This document shows positions 1 to 6,229 of a DNA stretch of 7,380 nucleotides, one piece after another. Positions within the stretch are counted from its first letter, which is position 1. Each line of letters opens with the position of its first letter. A program made the translations under genes and the position numbers. Where the stretch lies: the NCBI GenBank assembly GCA_021414165.1, contig JAIOPA010000135.1:1-7380 (forward strand), read 5' to 3'. The DNA is from Candidatus Eiseniibacteriota bacterium. GTDB lineage: Bacteria; Eisenbacteria; RBG-16-71-46. The notes below the pieces were generated by a model. It was not told where the DNA came from and searched no databases. It was given only the letters and a program-made list of their open reading frames with translations.

Positions 1-2523
1 GCTGTCCGGCGTGTCAGCTCTACGACGGAGTGGCGTCCGGCCACGCTCGACCCCGAGGACCGCATGTACCGCGGTTACGACGGTATCGTGAACGGCGTGC
101 GCTTCATCAATGACGACACGGACAACGATCCGCTCACGGGCGATGCGCTCTACGACGAGGACTTCCTCGACGGCCGCGACAACGACGGTGACGGCCGGAT
201 CGACGAGGACTTCGCGGCCATCGGCCAGCAGATGTTCACGTGCGTGATCCGCGACGACACGCAGGCCGCCATCGCGGCTGCTGCGGCCGAGCGTCACGTG
301 CCGCTGGGTGTCGAGTGCCACCAGACCGCGTGGGCGTACTCGATCCCGGGCTTCACGGACTTCAATGTCGTGAACTGGAAGTTCTTCAACCGTTCGGGCC
401 ACGAGCTGGACTCGGTCGTGATCGGGTTCCGTGTCGACATGGACTGTGGCCCCGCCGACAAGTCGAACTTCTTCAGCGATGACTTCGATGCGCCGCAGTA
501 CCCATTCGGCCGCTTCGTGGTGCTCACGAAGGAGACCGACCTGCGTCTGCAGCCCAAGGCGGACCGCCTCGAGGTGCCCGAGGGCTCGCTGGCCGATTCC
601 GCGCTCTGCCCTCGCTTCGTGGTCACGGTCCAGGGCTTCTCGGTCGTCGACGACGACGGTGACGAACTCAAGACGCCGGGCGCGCCACACTTCCTGCTGC
701 TCGACCACACCATCGATCCGACCGGTGTCACGGGCCCCAAGACCGTCGGCTTCCGCGCGTTCCGCTCGTTCCCGGGCGGCCAGCCGTACGTGCAGGGCGG
801 TAACCCCACCATCGACCAGCAGCGCTTCGAGCTCATGTCGAGCGTCGAGAACATCGCGAACGATCCCGGCACGCCAGCCCAGAATGGCTTCATCAATGCC
901 CTCCAGGGCGACCAGAAGGGCGACTATGCGGAGTGGGCCTCGATCGGTCCCTGGTTGCACTGGGGCGCGGGCGCCACGCTGGAGTGCACGGTGGCGATCG
1001 GTGTGCGCACGGGCGACCTGCGCACGGCCACGACCTACGCCGCGGACTACATCGCGCGGGCCGCGCTCTACAAGACCAACTCCGACGGTTCCGAGGTCTG
1101 GGCGGTCACGAGCGGTCAGGACCTGATCGCGAAGTACCCGGCGCTCGACAACGCGCTCGCGGCGCAGATCGCGTTCGAGGGTGCCTACGAGTCCAAGCCG
1201 GGTTGGCCGACGCTGCCGGACTTCCATGGCCGTGAGGCTGCGGTCAAGGCGCCGACGGGCCAGATCATCACGGTGCAGGGCTGCGAGGATCATGATCCTT
1301 CGCCGCGCTTCGTGAACGATCGTACGTACCAGTACTTCGATTTCGACTGCGACTACTGCACGGGCGCGTACTCGCGCTCGAAGGGTGGTCTGTTCCATCG
1401 CACGTGGCTGGCCGAGTCGCCGCCGCCGAGCCCGAACACGAACCTCACGACGACCTACAACTACACCGACAATCCCGATCGCCGTTTCGCGCCGGGTGGT
1501 GATGGCACGATCACGCTCGCGTGGGACAACCTGTCGGAGTTGTCGTCGGATCCGAAGACGGGCTGGATGGACTTCAAGGGCTACAAGATCTGGAAGGTGT
1601 CGAACTGGACCCGGCCGGTCGGCTCGGGCGGTCCCGCCGAGGATGACTGGACGTTGCTCGCCGAGTACCGCCAGTTCACGGGCGGTCCGTCGAACCGTCA
1701 GCGCATCGTGGTCGCGCCCGGTGACACCATCACCCAGTGCCCGAACATCTACATCCCTCAGGTCGGCGACTCGGTCCGCATCTGTCTCGACCGTGGCGAC
1801 CTGTTCGACCTGCAGAGCGGTGACGTGATCAAGGCCGACCCGTCGGTCCTGTGCATCGGCTATCCGGTCTGCCAGGCGGACTCGGGCTTCGCGGTCGGTA
1901 CCAGCGCGCCGGCGCCCAAGGTCGGGGTCATCAAGTACCCGGTCGGCCGCTACCGCTACGTGGATCGCAACGTCAAGAACGGCTTCATCTACTTCTACTC
2001 GGTCACGGCATTCGACTCGACGGGCTTCGGTACCGGTAAGACCGAGCTCAATGGCCGCCGTTCGGCCGTCGAGGCCGAGGGCATCGTGCCGCAGGTCGCC
2101 GCGAACCTGGACCGCGAGGTCTGGGTCGTGCCGAACCCGTACCGTGGTCTGCGTGCGATCGCCGATCGTCCGTCGGCCTGGGATCTCACGCCGAACGCGT
2201 CGGACCCCACGGGCACGCACATCGACTTCATGGGCCTGCCGAGTGGCAAGTGGAACATCAAGATCTTCACCCTGTCGGGTGATTGGGTCGCGAGCATCAG
2301 CTCGGATGACCCGGTGAACGCGTCGACGCGCAACTCGACGATCATCGATAGTCAGGGCAACGCGCACCAGAACGTGAATCGCCAGCAGGACACGCAGAAT
2401 GACGGTCAGGCGCGCTGGAACCTGATCTCGCGTAACGGGCAGGATGTCGTGTCGGGCATCTACCTGTTCACCGTGGAATCCAACAAGGGCACCCAGCGCG
2501 GCAAGTTCGTCGTCATCCGCTGA
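1..2523 (+). CDS. Large exported protein with FlgD/T9SS-like C-terminal domain (5' partial)
   Basis: The frame is open from base 1 to a TGA at 2521-2523, giving 840 visible residues. The ATG at 64 has no convincing ribosome site and the frame runs upstream of it, so the true start and any signal peptide probably lie outside the window. Visible parts, numbered from base 1: an Asp-rich segment (about 38-70) with a calcium-loop-like DNDGDGRIDED at 60-70; a long beta-rich middle; a fibronectin-III-like stretch from about 501 (TITLAWDN, then GYKIWKV); and a C-terminal domain from about 708, opening VWVVPNPYRG and closing SGIYLFTVES...GKFVVIR. Such ends resemble FlgD Ig-like or type IX sorting domains, which direct proteins out through the outer membrane. 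Twelve cysteines fit an extracytoplasmic protein. No catalytic motif was recognised, so it may be structural or binding. It heads an apparent operon with a PorV-like gene. Exported, FCB-type: confident; exact role unknown. Confidence 0.8.
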   Translation, partial: AVRRVSSTTEWRPATLDPEDRMYRGYDGIVNGVRFINDDTDNDPLTGDALYDEDFLDGRDNDGDGRIDEDFAAIGQQMFTCVIRDDTQAAIAAAAAERHVPLGVECHQTAWAYSIPGFTDFNVVNWKFFNRSGHELDSVVIGFRVDMDCGPADKSNFFSDDFDAPQYPFGRFVVLTKETDLRLQPKADRLEVPEGSLADSALCPRFVVTVQGFSVVDDDGDELKTPGAPHFLLLDHTIDPTGVTGPKTVGFRAFRSFPGGQPYVQGGNPTIDQQRFELMSSVENIANDPGTPAQNGFINALQGDQKGDYAEWASIGPWLHWGAGATLECTVAIGVRTGDLRTATTYAADYIARAALYKTNSDGSEVWAVTSGQDLIAKYPALDNALAAQIAFEGAYESKPGWPTLPDFHGREAAVKAPTGQIITVQGCEDHDPSPRFVNDRTYQYFDFDCDYCTGAYSRSKGGLFHRTWLAESPPPSPNTNLTTTYNYTDNPDRRFAPGGDGTITLAWDNLSELSSDPKTGWMDFKGYKIWKVSNWTRPVGSGGPAEDDWTLLAEYRQFTGGPSNRQRIVVAPGDTITQCPNIYIPQVGDSVRICLDRGDLFDLQSGDVIKADPSVLCIGYPVCQADSGFAVGTSAPAPKVGVIKYPVGRYRYVDRNVKNGFIYFYSVTAFDSTGFGTGKTELNGRRSAVEAEGIVPQVAANLDREVWVVPNPYRGLRAIADRPSAWDLTPNASDPTGTHIDFMGLPSGKWNIKIFTLSGDWVASISSDDPVNASTRNSTIIDSQGNAHQNVNRQQDTQNDGQARWNLISRNGQDVVSGIYLFTVESNKGTQRGKFVVIR

Positions 2524-2536
2524 CCGTATCTAGCAA

Positions 2537-2541
2537 GGAGG
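2537..2541 (+). promoter_or_regulatory. Shine-Dalgarno GGAGG that decides the PorV-like start
   Basis: GGAGG (within AAGGAGGAG, 2535-2543) sits 7 nt before the GTG at 2549. An earlier in-frame GTG at 2543 overlaps the end of this purine run and is only 1 nt from GGAGG, too close for initiation. The site therefore favours 2549 as the start. Confidence 0.75.
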
Positions 2542-2548
2542 AGTGATC

Positions 2549-3490
2549 GTGAAGAGATTGATCGCGCTGGTGGGACTCGCGGCGCTTCTGGTACCCGGGC
2601 TCGCTCAGGCCGACATCTTCGAGAAGGTCGGTACGTTCGGTGGGCAGTTCCTCAAGATCGGCGTTGGCGCCCGTGCCGCTGGCATGGGTGGCGCGTACGT
2701 CGCCATGGCGGATGACGCCACGGCCGTGTTCTGGAACGCCGCCGGTATCGCCCGAGTGGAAGCCGACAAGTCGCAGCTGTCGCTGAACCACGCGAACTGG
2801 CCGGCCGAGCTGTCGTACGACCAGGTCGGCTACGTGTTCCACATGAAGAAGATCCCGGGTGCGTTCGCGGTGCATGCGCGCGCGCTCACCATGGCTCCCA
2901 TGGAAGAGACCACGGCGTTCCAGCCGCTCGGCACGGGCAAGACGTTCGACGCCGGCATGATGTCCGCCGGTATCACGTACGCGCGCTCGTTCACCGACAA
3001 GTTCAGCGCTGGCGTCACGGTGAACACGATCCACACGGGCCTCGCGGATCTCTCGCAGCAGACGTTCGCGGTCGACATCGGCACGCTGTACGACGTCGGC
3101 GCCGCGGGCATGAAGATCGGTATGGCGATCCAGAACATCGGCTCGCAGGAGAAGTTCATCGAGCGCGAGGCGCGCATCCCGTCGATCTTCCGCGTCGGCA
3201 CCACGGCGACGCTGCTGTCGGGTGCGGACCAGAAGCTCACGGGCTCGTTCGAGTTCTCGCACCCGCCGGATAACTCGGAGCGTGTGAACCTCGGTGCCGA
3301 GTACGCCTTCCACCAGTACCTGTTCCTGCGTGGCGGCTACGCGTTCAACTACGATACCGAGGGTCTCGCGGGCGGTGTCGGCTTCCACTTCCCGGTCTCT
3401 GTCGCCGGCATGGCGGATCTCGACTACTCGTACACGGACATGCTCGACCTCGGTGCCGCGCACCGGTTCTCGCTGCGCTTCCAGTTCTAG
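2549..3490 (+). CDS. PorV/PorQ family outer-membrane beta-barrel protein
   Basis: A 313-residue protein starting at GTG 2549, chosen by the Shine-Dalgarno spacing. Residues 1-21 form a classic signal peptide: basic K2-R3, a hydrophobic core, and an AQA cleavage site before D22. The N-terminal part of the mature protein has the family hallmark GARAAGMGGAYVA (40-52), followed by ADDATAVFWNAAGIA (54-68), matching the GAR-x-x-GMGGA...WNPAG-type motif of PorV/PorQ (UPF0164) proteins. The rest alternates short amphipathic strands and ends in HRFSLRFQF, whose terminal Phe fits a BAM recognition signal. PorV proteins are 14-strand FadL-like barrels that carry type IX substrates to the attachment complex; other family members have unknown roles. 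It lies 25 nt after a gene for a protein with a sorting-like C-terminus and 13 nt before a GWxTD gene. Family assignment is strong; a true PorV shuttle function is inference from context. Confidence 0.88.
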   Translation: MKRLIALVGLAALLVPGLAQADIFEKVGTFGGQFLKIGVGARAAGMGGAYVAMADDATAVFWNAAGIARVEADKSQLSLNHANWPAELSYDQVGYVFHMKKIPGAFAVHARALTMAPMEETTAFQPLGTGKTFDAGMMSAGITYARSFTDKFSAGVTVNTIHTGLADLSQQTFAVDIGTLYDVGAAGMKIGMAIQNIGSQEKFIEREARIPSIFRVGTTATLLSGADQKLTGSFEFSHPPDNSERVNLGAEYAFHQYLFLRGGYAFNYDTEGLAGGVGFHFPVSVAGMADLDYSYTDMLDLGAAHRFSLRFQF

Positions 3491-3495
3491 GAGGG
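3490..3495 (+). promoter_or_regulatory. Shine-Dalgarno GGAGGG overlapping the upstream stop codon
   Basis: GGAGGG begins on the last base of the PorV-like gene's TAG stop and lies 8 nt before the ATG at 3504. This supports 3504 as the GWxTD gene start, even though the same frame is open well upstream inside the previous gene. It also suggests translational coupling of the two genes. Confidence 0.75.
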
Positions 3496-3503
3496 TCCAC
3501 CCG

Positions 3504-5009
3504 ATGACCGTCACGGTCATGCACGGGGCCCCGGCTTCGCACACGACGCGCTCCCTCACGGGGGCGCGTCGTGTCGTTTGCGGGGTGTTGTTGGCGCTGG
3601 CCATGGCCACGCCGTCGTTCGCGATCGAGAAGCTCGAGGGCCTGCCGCCGTGGCGCGTGGGCGGCCGCATGGGCTTCACCACCGACATCGCGCTCTATCC
3701 GGACACCGTGGGCTACCAGGCCGAGGTCTACCTGCGCATCCCGCCGGCCACTATTGCCCAGCTGGAACGCGACGAGCAGGGGCGTGCGCAGCTGCGCGCC
3801 ACCGTGAAGCTCAAGCCGCGCACGGGTGAGGAACTCGGCTCCACGCAGGAGTTCTCGTTGCTGCCGGGCGACACGCTGAACGGCGAGGGCCACGTGGTGG
3901 TGCTGCACTTCCCGGGTACGCCCGGGCCGTGCCGCGTGACCGCGCGTCTCGAGGACCTGCTGGGCCGCAAGCGCGGCATCGTCTACAGCGGCCGCAACTC
4001 GCTCCAGAACACCGAGCTGCAGGGCCAGGTCGATCTGCCGCGCCCACAGGCGGGCCGCGACCTGTCGGATCTTGAGTTCCTGTGGCCGTCGGCGGGGCAT
4101 TCCCTGGGGCTGGGGTTCGTGCGCGCGGGGCGCGCACGGTTGCCGAACCCCGACCGGCTCTACGGGCTCTACTCGGGGCTCCTCGAGGCCTCGTTCACCG
4201 CGCGCTCCAAGCCCGGCGACGAGCGGCCATGGCACTGGATCGCGCGCGTGTTCGACGCGCAGGGCAAGGTGGTCGCGCAGCAGGAGAGCACCGCGGTGGA
4301 GGGCCGGTTCATGACGGCCGACGTGCGGTTCGATCTGGCGGATCAGCCGGCCGGTTCATACCAGCTCGACACCAAGGTGTGGCAGGAAGGCGATGCGGGC
4401 TCGCTGCAGCGCCGGGCCCGCTTCAGCATCGGCTGGGAGGCCGACACCTGGAACCGCAACGCAGCCGACATCGCCGACGAAGTGCACTTCCTGCTCGAGT
4501 CCCGCGAGGAGGAGACGTTCGCGGTGCTGCAGCCGGGCGAGCAGGAGAAGATGCTCGCCGAGTTCTGGAAGAAGCGCGATCCCACGCCCGAGACGGCGGT
4601 GAACGAGGCGCTGCTCACGTATCGCGATCGTGTCGAGTACGCCAACACGCAGTGGTCGCGATTCGGACTCGGCAAGGGCATGTTCACCGACATGGGCCGT
4701 GTCTACATCCGCTATGGCGCGCCGACCGAGGTGGCGCACCAGGTCATGCCCGCAGGGCAGGAGACCTTGAGCAAGGTGCTCGAGGACATCATGGCCAGCG
4801 AGACGCGCGCGGTGGGCGAGATCAATCAGAAGGGCCCGGGCGGCGATCAGCGTCCCTATGAGGTCTGGACCTATCAGGGCGACATCCCGCTGCCGTTCGA
4901 TGTGGAGCCCGGCAGTGTCGCCGCGGGTGCGGGCAAGAAGCGGCTGTTGTTCCTGTTCGTGGACGAGCAGGGGCTCGGCACGTTCACGCTGCGCTACTCG
5001 ACCGAGTAA
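3504..5009 (+). CDS. GWxTD domain-containing exported protein
   Basis: A 501-residue protein. ATG 3504 is supported by a well-spaced GGAGGG; an in-frame ATG at 3519 is a weaker alternative. The N-terminus is an export signal with a long n-region: R22-R23, hydrophobic VVCGVLLALAMA, and a likely cut after SFA at residue 40. Residues about 45-330 look beta-rich and are not recognised. The C-terminal GWxTD-type domain (about 335-501) shows FWKKRDPTPET (354-364), NEALLTYRDRVEYAN (from about 367), GMFTDMGRVYIRYGAPTE (from 392), YEVWTYQ (452-458), and a final beta-rich segment, LLFLFVDEQGLGTFTLRYSTE. These match the order of conserved blocks in the family, whose function is unknown and which occurs in Bacteroidota-like and related phyla. 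The naming motif is altered: Met replaces Trp. The gene is probably cotranscribed with the PorV-like gene and acts outside the cytoplasm. A strong hairpin lies inside codons 13-24. Confidence 0.85.
   Translation: MTVTVMHGAPASHTTRSLTGARRVVCGVLLALAMATPSFAIEKLEGLPPWRVGGRMGFTTDIALYPDTVGYQAEVYLRIPPATIAQLERDEQGRAQLRATVKLKPRTGEELGSTQEFSLLPGDTLNGEGHVVVLHFPGTPGPCRVTARLEDLLGRKRGIVYSGRNSLQNTELQGQVDLPRPQAGRDLSDLEFLWPSAGHSLGLGFVRAGRARLPNPDRLYGLYSGLLEASFTARSKPGDERPWHWIARVFDAQGKVVAQQESTAVEGRFMTADVRFDLADQPAGSYQLDTKVWQEGDAGSLQRRARFSIGWEADTWNRNAADIADEVHFLLESREEETFAVLQPGEQEKMLAEFWKKRDPTPETAVNEALLTYRDRVEYANTQWSRFGLGKGMFTDMGRVYIRYGAPTEVAHQVMPAGQETLSKVLEDIMASETRAVGEINQKGPGGDQRPYEVWTYQGDIPLPFDVEPGSVAAGAGKKRLLFLFVDEQGLGTFTLRYSTE
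3541..3574 (+). terminator. Strong hairpin inside the GWxTD gene start (attenuator/terminator-like)
   Basis: Left arm ACACGACGCGCTCCC (3541-3555) pairs with right arm GGGGGCGCGTCGTGT (3560-3574) over 15 positions. The only non-Watson-Crick pair is T3552 with G3563, and the loop is TCAC. It starts 50 nt after the PorV-like stop codon and is followed by CGTTTG, a poor but present T run. It also lies inside codons 13-24 of the next gene, encoding the signal-peptide n-region. The structure is seen directly; a role in termination, attenuation or mRNA 3'-end protection is inference. Confidence 0.5.
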
Positions 5010-5032
5010 CACAGTTCTCGGACACCTCGTCA

Positions 5033-5060
5033 GGCTCCCGGATAAGGTCCTCCGGGAGCC
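5033..5060. terminator. Perfect 10-bp inverted repeat after the exported-protein operon
   Basis: GGCTCCCGGA (5033-5042) and TCCGGGAGCC (5051-5060) are exact reverse complements separated by 8 nt (TAAGGTCC). The repeat begins 23 nt after the GWxTD stop codon. Only two T residues follow, so it lacks the U tract of a textbook intrinsic terminator. Its position between two unrelated operons still fits a terminator or a 3'-end stabilising stem. Confidence 0.6.
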
Positions 5061-5202
5061 TTGACCCTGCCGCTCGCGGTGTGTCATGGTCCAGCCGCTA
5101 CGAATCCCATAACCTGTTGAAGCTGGCACAGTTAAGCGTTCACGGGCCGTCCCATCGTGGACCTCGCCGCCGGCTTTCGCGCTCTACTTCGGCTGTCCTC
5201 TC
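5061..5202. other. Intergenic stretch before gap; promoter expected but unresolved
   Basis: About 140 nt lie between the terminator-like repeat and the gap ribosome site. The part from about 5099 to 5140 is visibly richer in A and T than its surroundings, as a promoter region might be. I found no -35/-10 pair with acceptable sequence and spacing. TTGACC at 5061-5066 has no -10-like partner 16-18 nt downstream. No small gene or RNA gene is evident. Confidence 0.4.
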
Positions 5203-5208
5203 AAGGAG
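5203..5208 (+). promoter_or_regulatory. Shine-Dalgarno AAGGAG for gap
   Basis: AAGGAG lies 7 nt before the ATG at 5216. It fixes the gap start there, although the same frame stays open upstream to about 5081. Confidence 0.8.
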
Positions 5209-5215
5209 AACTGTC

Positions 5216-6217
5216 ATGGCGCTCAAGGTCGCGATCAATGGCTTCGGCCGCATCGGACGTCTCGTCGTTCGTGCTGCGAAGACCCGCAAGGCCCCGATCG
5301 ATTTCGTCGCAGTGAACGATCTCACCGATGCCGCGACGCTCGCGCATCTGCTCAAGTACGACACGGTGCACCGCATCTGGCACGAGGCCTCGAGCAAGCC
5401 GGTCGATGGCAAGCTGGTCATCGCGGGTGACTCGATCACGGTCAGCGCCGAGCGCGATCCCTCCAAGCTGCCGTGGAAGGCGCTGGGTGTCGACGTGGTG
5501 CTCGAAGCGACGGGCCACTTCACCGAGCGTGACAAGGCCGCGATCCATCTGGCCGCCGGTGCCAAGTCGGTGCTCGTCTCGGCGCCGGCCAAGGGCGCCG
5601 ACCTCACGTTCGTCATGGGCGTGAACGACCATCTGTTCGATCGCACCAAGCACCAGGTGTTCAGCATCGGTTCGTGCACCACCAACTGCTTGGCACCGGT
5701 CGCCAAGGTGCTCGAGGACTCGTTCGGTATCGAGCATGGCCTCATGACCACGATCCACGCGTACACGAACGACCAGAACATCCTGGACCTGCCGCACAAG
5801 GATCTGCGCCGCGCCCGTGCCGCTGCCATGAGCATGATCCCCACGTCCACGGGTGCCGCCAAGGCGATCGCCGAGGTGTTGCCGGTGCTCAAGGGCAAGC
5901 TCGATGGTCTCGCCGTGCGTGTGCCGGTCATGGACGGCTCGCTCGTCGACCTGGTGGTGAAGGTGAAGCGCCAGACGACCAAGGAAGAGATCAACGCCGC
6001 CATGAAGGCTGCGGCGAATGGTCCGCTCAAGGGCATCCTCGAGTATTGCGAGGACCCGATCGTGTCGAACGATGTCATCGGTAACCCGGCGAGCAGTGTG
6101 TTCGACGCGCTGTCCACGAACGTCATGGCCGGCGACATGGTCAAGGTGCTGTCGTGGTACGACAACGAGTGGGGCTTCTCGAACCGCGTCGTCGATGCGC
6201 TCCTCAAGATGGCCTGA
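5216..6217 (+). CDS. gap: Glyceraldehyde-3-phosphate dehydrogenase, NAD-type (EC 1.2.1.12)
   Basis: A 333-residue protein, the usual length for the family, starting MALKVAINGFGRIG. It oxidatively phosphorylates glyceraldehyde 3-phosphate to 1,3-bisphosphoglycerate in cytosolic glycolysis and runs in reverse in gluconeogenesis. Visible features: Rossmann motif NGFGRIG (8-14); NDLTD (34-38), with D35 at the end of the second strand, favouring NAD over NADP; catalytic Cys154 in GSCTTNCL; catalytic His181 in TTIHAYTNDQ; the S-loop DLPHKDLRRARAAA; STGAAKA phosphate-binding residues; and WYDNEWGFSNR near the C-terminus. The residue before SCTTN is Gly where Ala is usual. The next gene, 12 nt downstream, encodes the enzyme that uses its product. 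It sits after a terminator-like repeat and a gap long enough for its own promoter. Identification is secure. Confidence 0.98.
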   Translation: MALKVAINGFGRIGRLVVRAAKTRKAPIDFVAVNDLTDAATLAHLLKYDTVHRIWHEASSKPVDGKLVIAGDSITVSAERDPSKLPWKALGVDVVLEATGHFTERDKAAIHLAAGAKSVLVSAPAKGADLTFVMGVNDHLFDRTKHQVFSIGSCTTNCLAPVAKVLEDSFGIEHGLMTTIHAYTNDQNILDLPHKDLRRARAAAMSMIPTSTGAAKAIAEVLPVLKGKLDGLAVRVPVMDGSLVDLVVKVKRQTTKEEINAAMKAAANGPLKGILEYCEDPIVSNDVIGNPASSVFDALSTNVMAGDMVKVLSWYDNEWGFSNRVVDALLKMA

Positions 6218-6219
6218 TC

Positions 6220-6223
6220 GGAG
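6220..6223 (+). promoter_or_regulatory. Shine-Dalgarno GGAG for pgk
   Basis: GGAG begins 3 nt after the gap stop codon and ends 6 nt before the pgk ATG at 6230. The two genes are separated by only 12 nt, consistent with one transcript. Confidence 0.65.
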
Positions 6224-6229
6224 CCCGAC

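Noticed and set aside
3294..3503. An upstream start for the GWxTD gene inside the PorV-like gene
   Set aside because: It would overlap the PorV-like gene by about 200 nt and bury the signal peptide. ATG 3504 has a well-spaced GGAGGG.
3570..3584. A lipoprotein-type Cys (residue 26) in the GWxTD signal peptide
   Set aside because: The Cys precedes rather than follows the hydrophobic core, and RVVC is not a lipobox. An SFA cut after residue 40 fits better.
3573..3605. A downstream start (GTG 3585 or ATG 3603) for the GWxTD gene, which would free the hairpin as a plain terminator
   Set aside because: It would remove the basic n-region (R22, R23) and leave a truncated signal peptide, with no clear ribosome site. 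It is not fully excluded and is noted as the alternative in the hairpin finding.
2513..3688. A 391-codon minus-strand open frame opposite the PorV-like gene
   Set aside because: Its translation is Arg/Glu/Val-rich with no domain, and it spans the stop, start and hairpin regions of three real + strand genes. It is a compositional shadow.
5061..5090. TTGACC as a -35 element for gap
   Set aside because: The hexamer 17 nt downstream (TCATGG) does not resemble a -10, and the site abuts the terminator-like stem.
5124..5137. A sigma-54-like site, TGGCAC followed by AAGC, before gap
   Set aside because: The GG to GC distance is 9 rather than the required 10, and the -12 TTGC element is not matched.
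5081..5215. A 45-residue N-terminal extension of GAPDH
   Set aside because: The frame is open upstream, but there is no ribosome site at 5081, the extra residues are Arg/Ser-rich and unlike any GAPDH, and AAGGAG before ATG 5216 marks the family-standard start.
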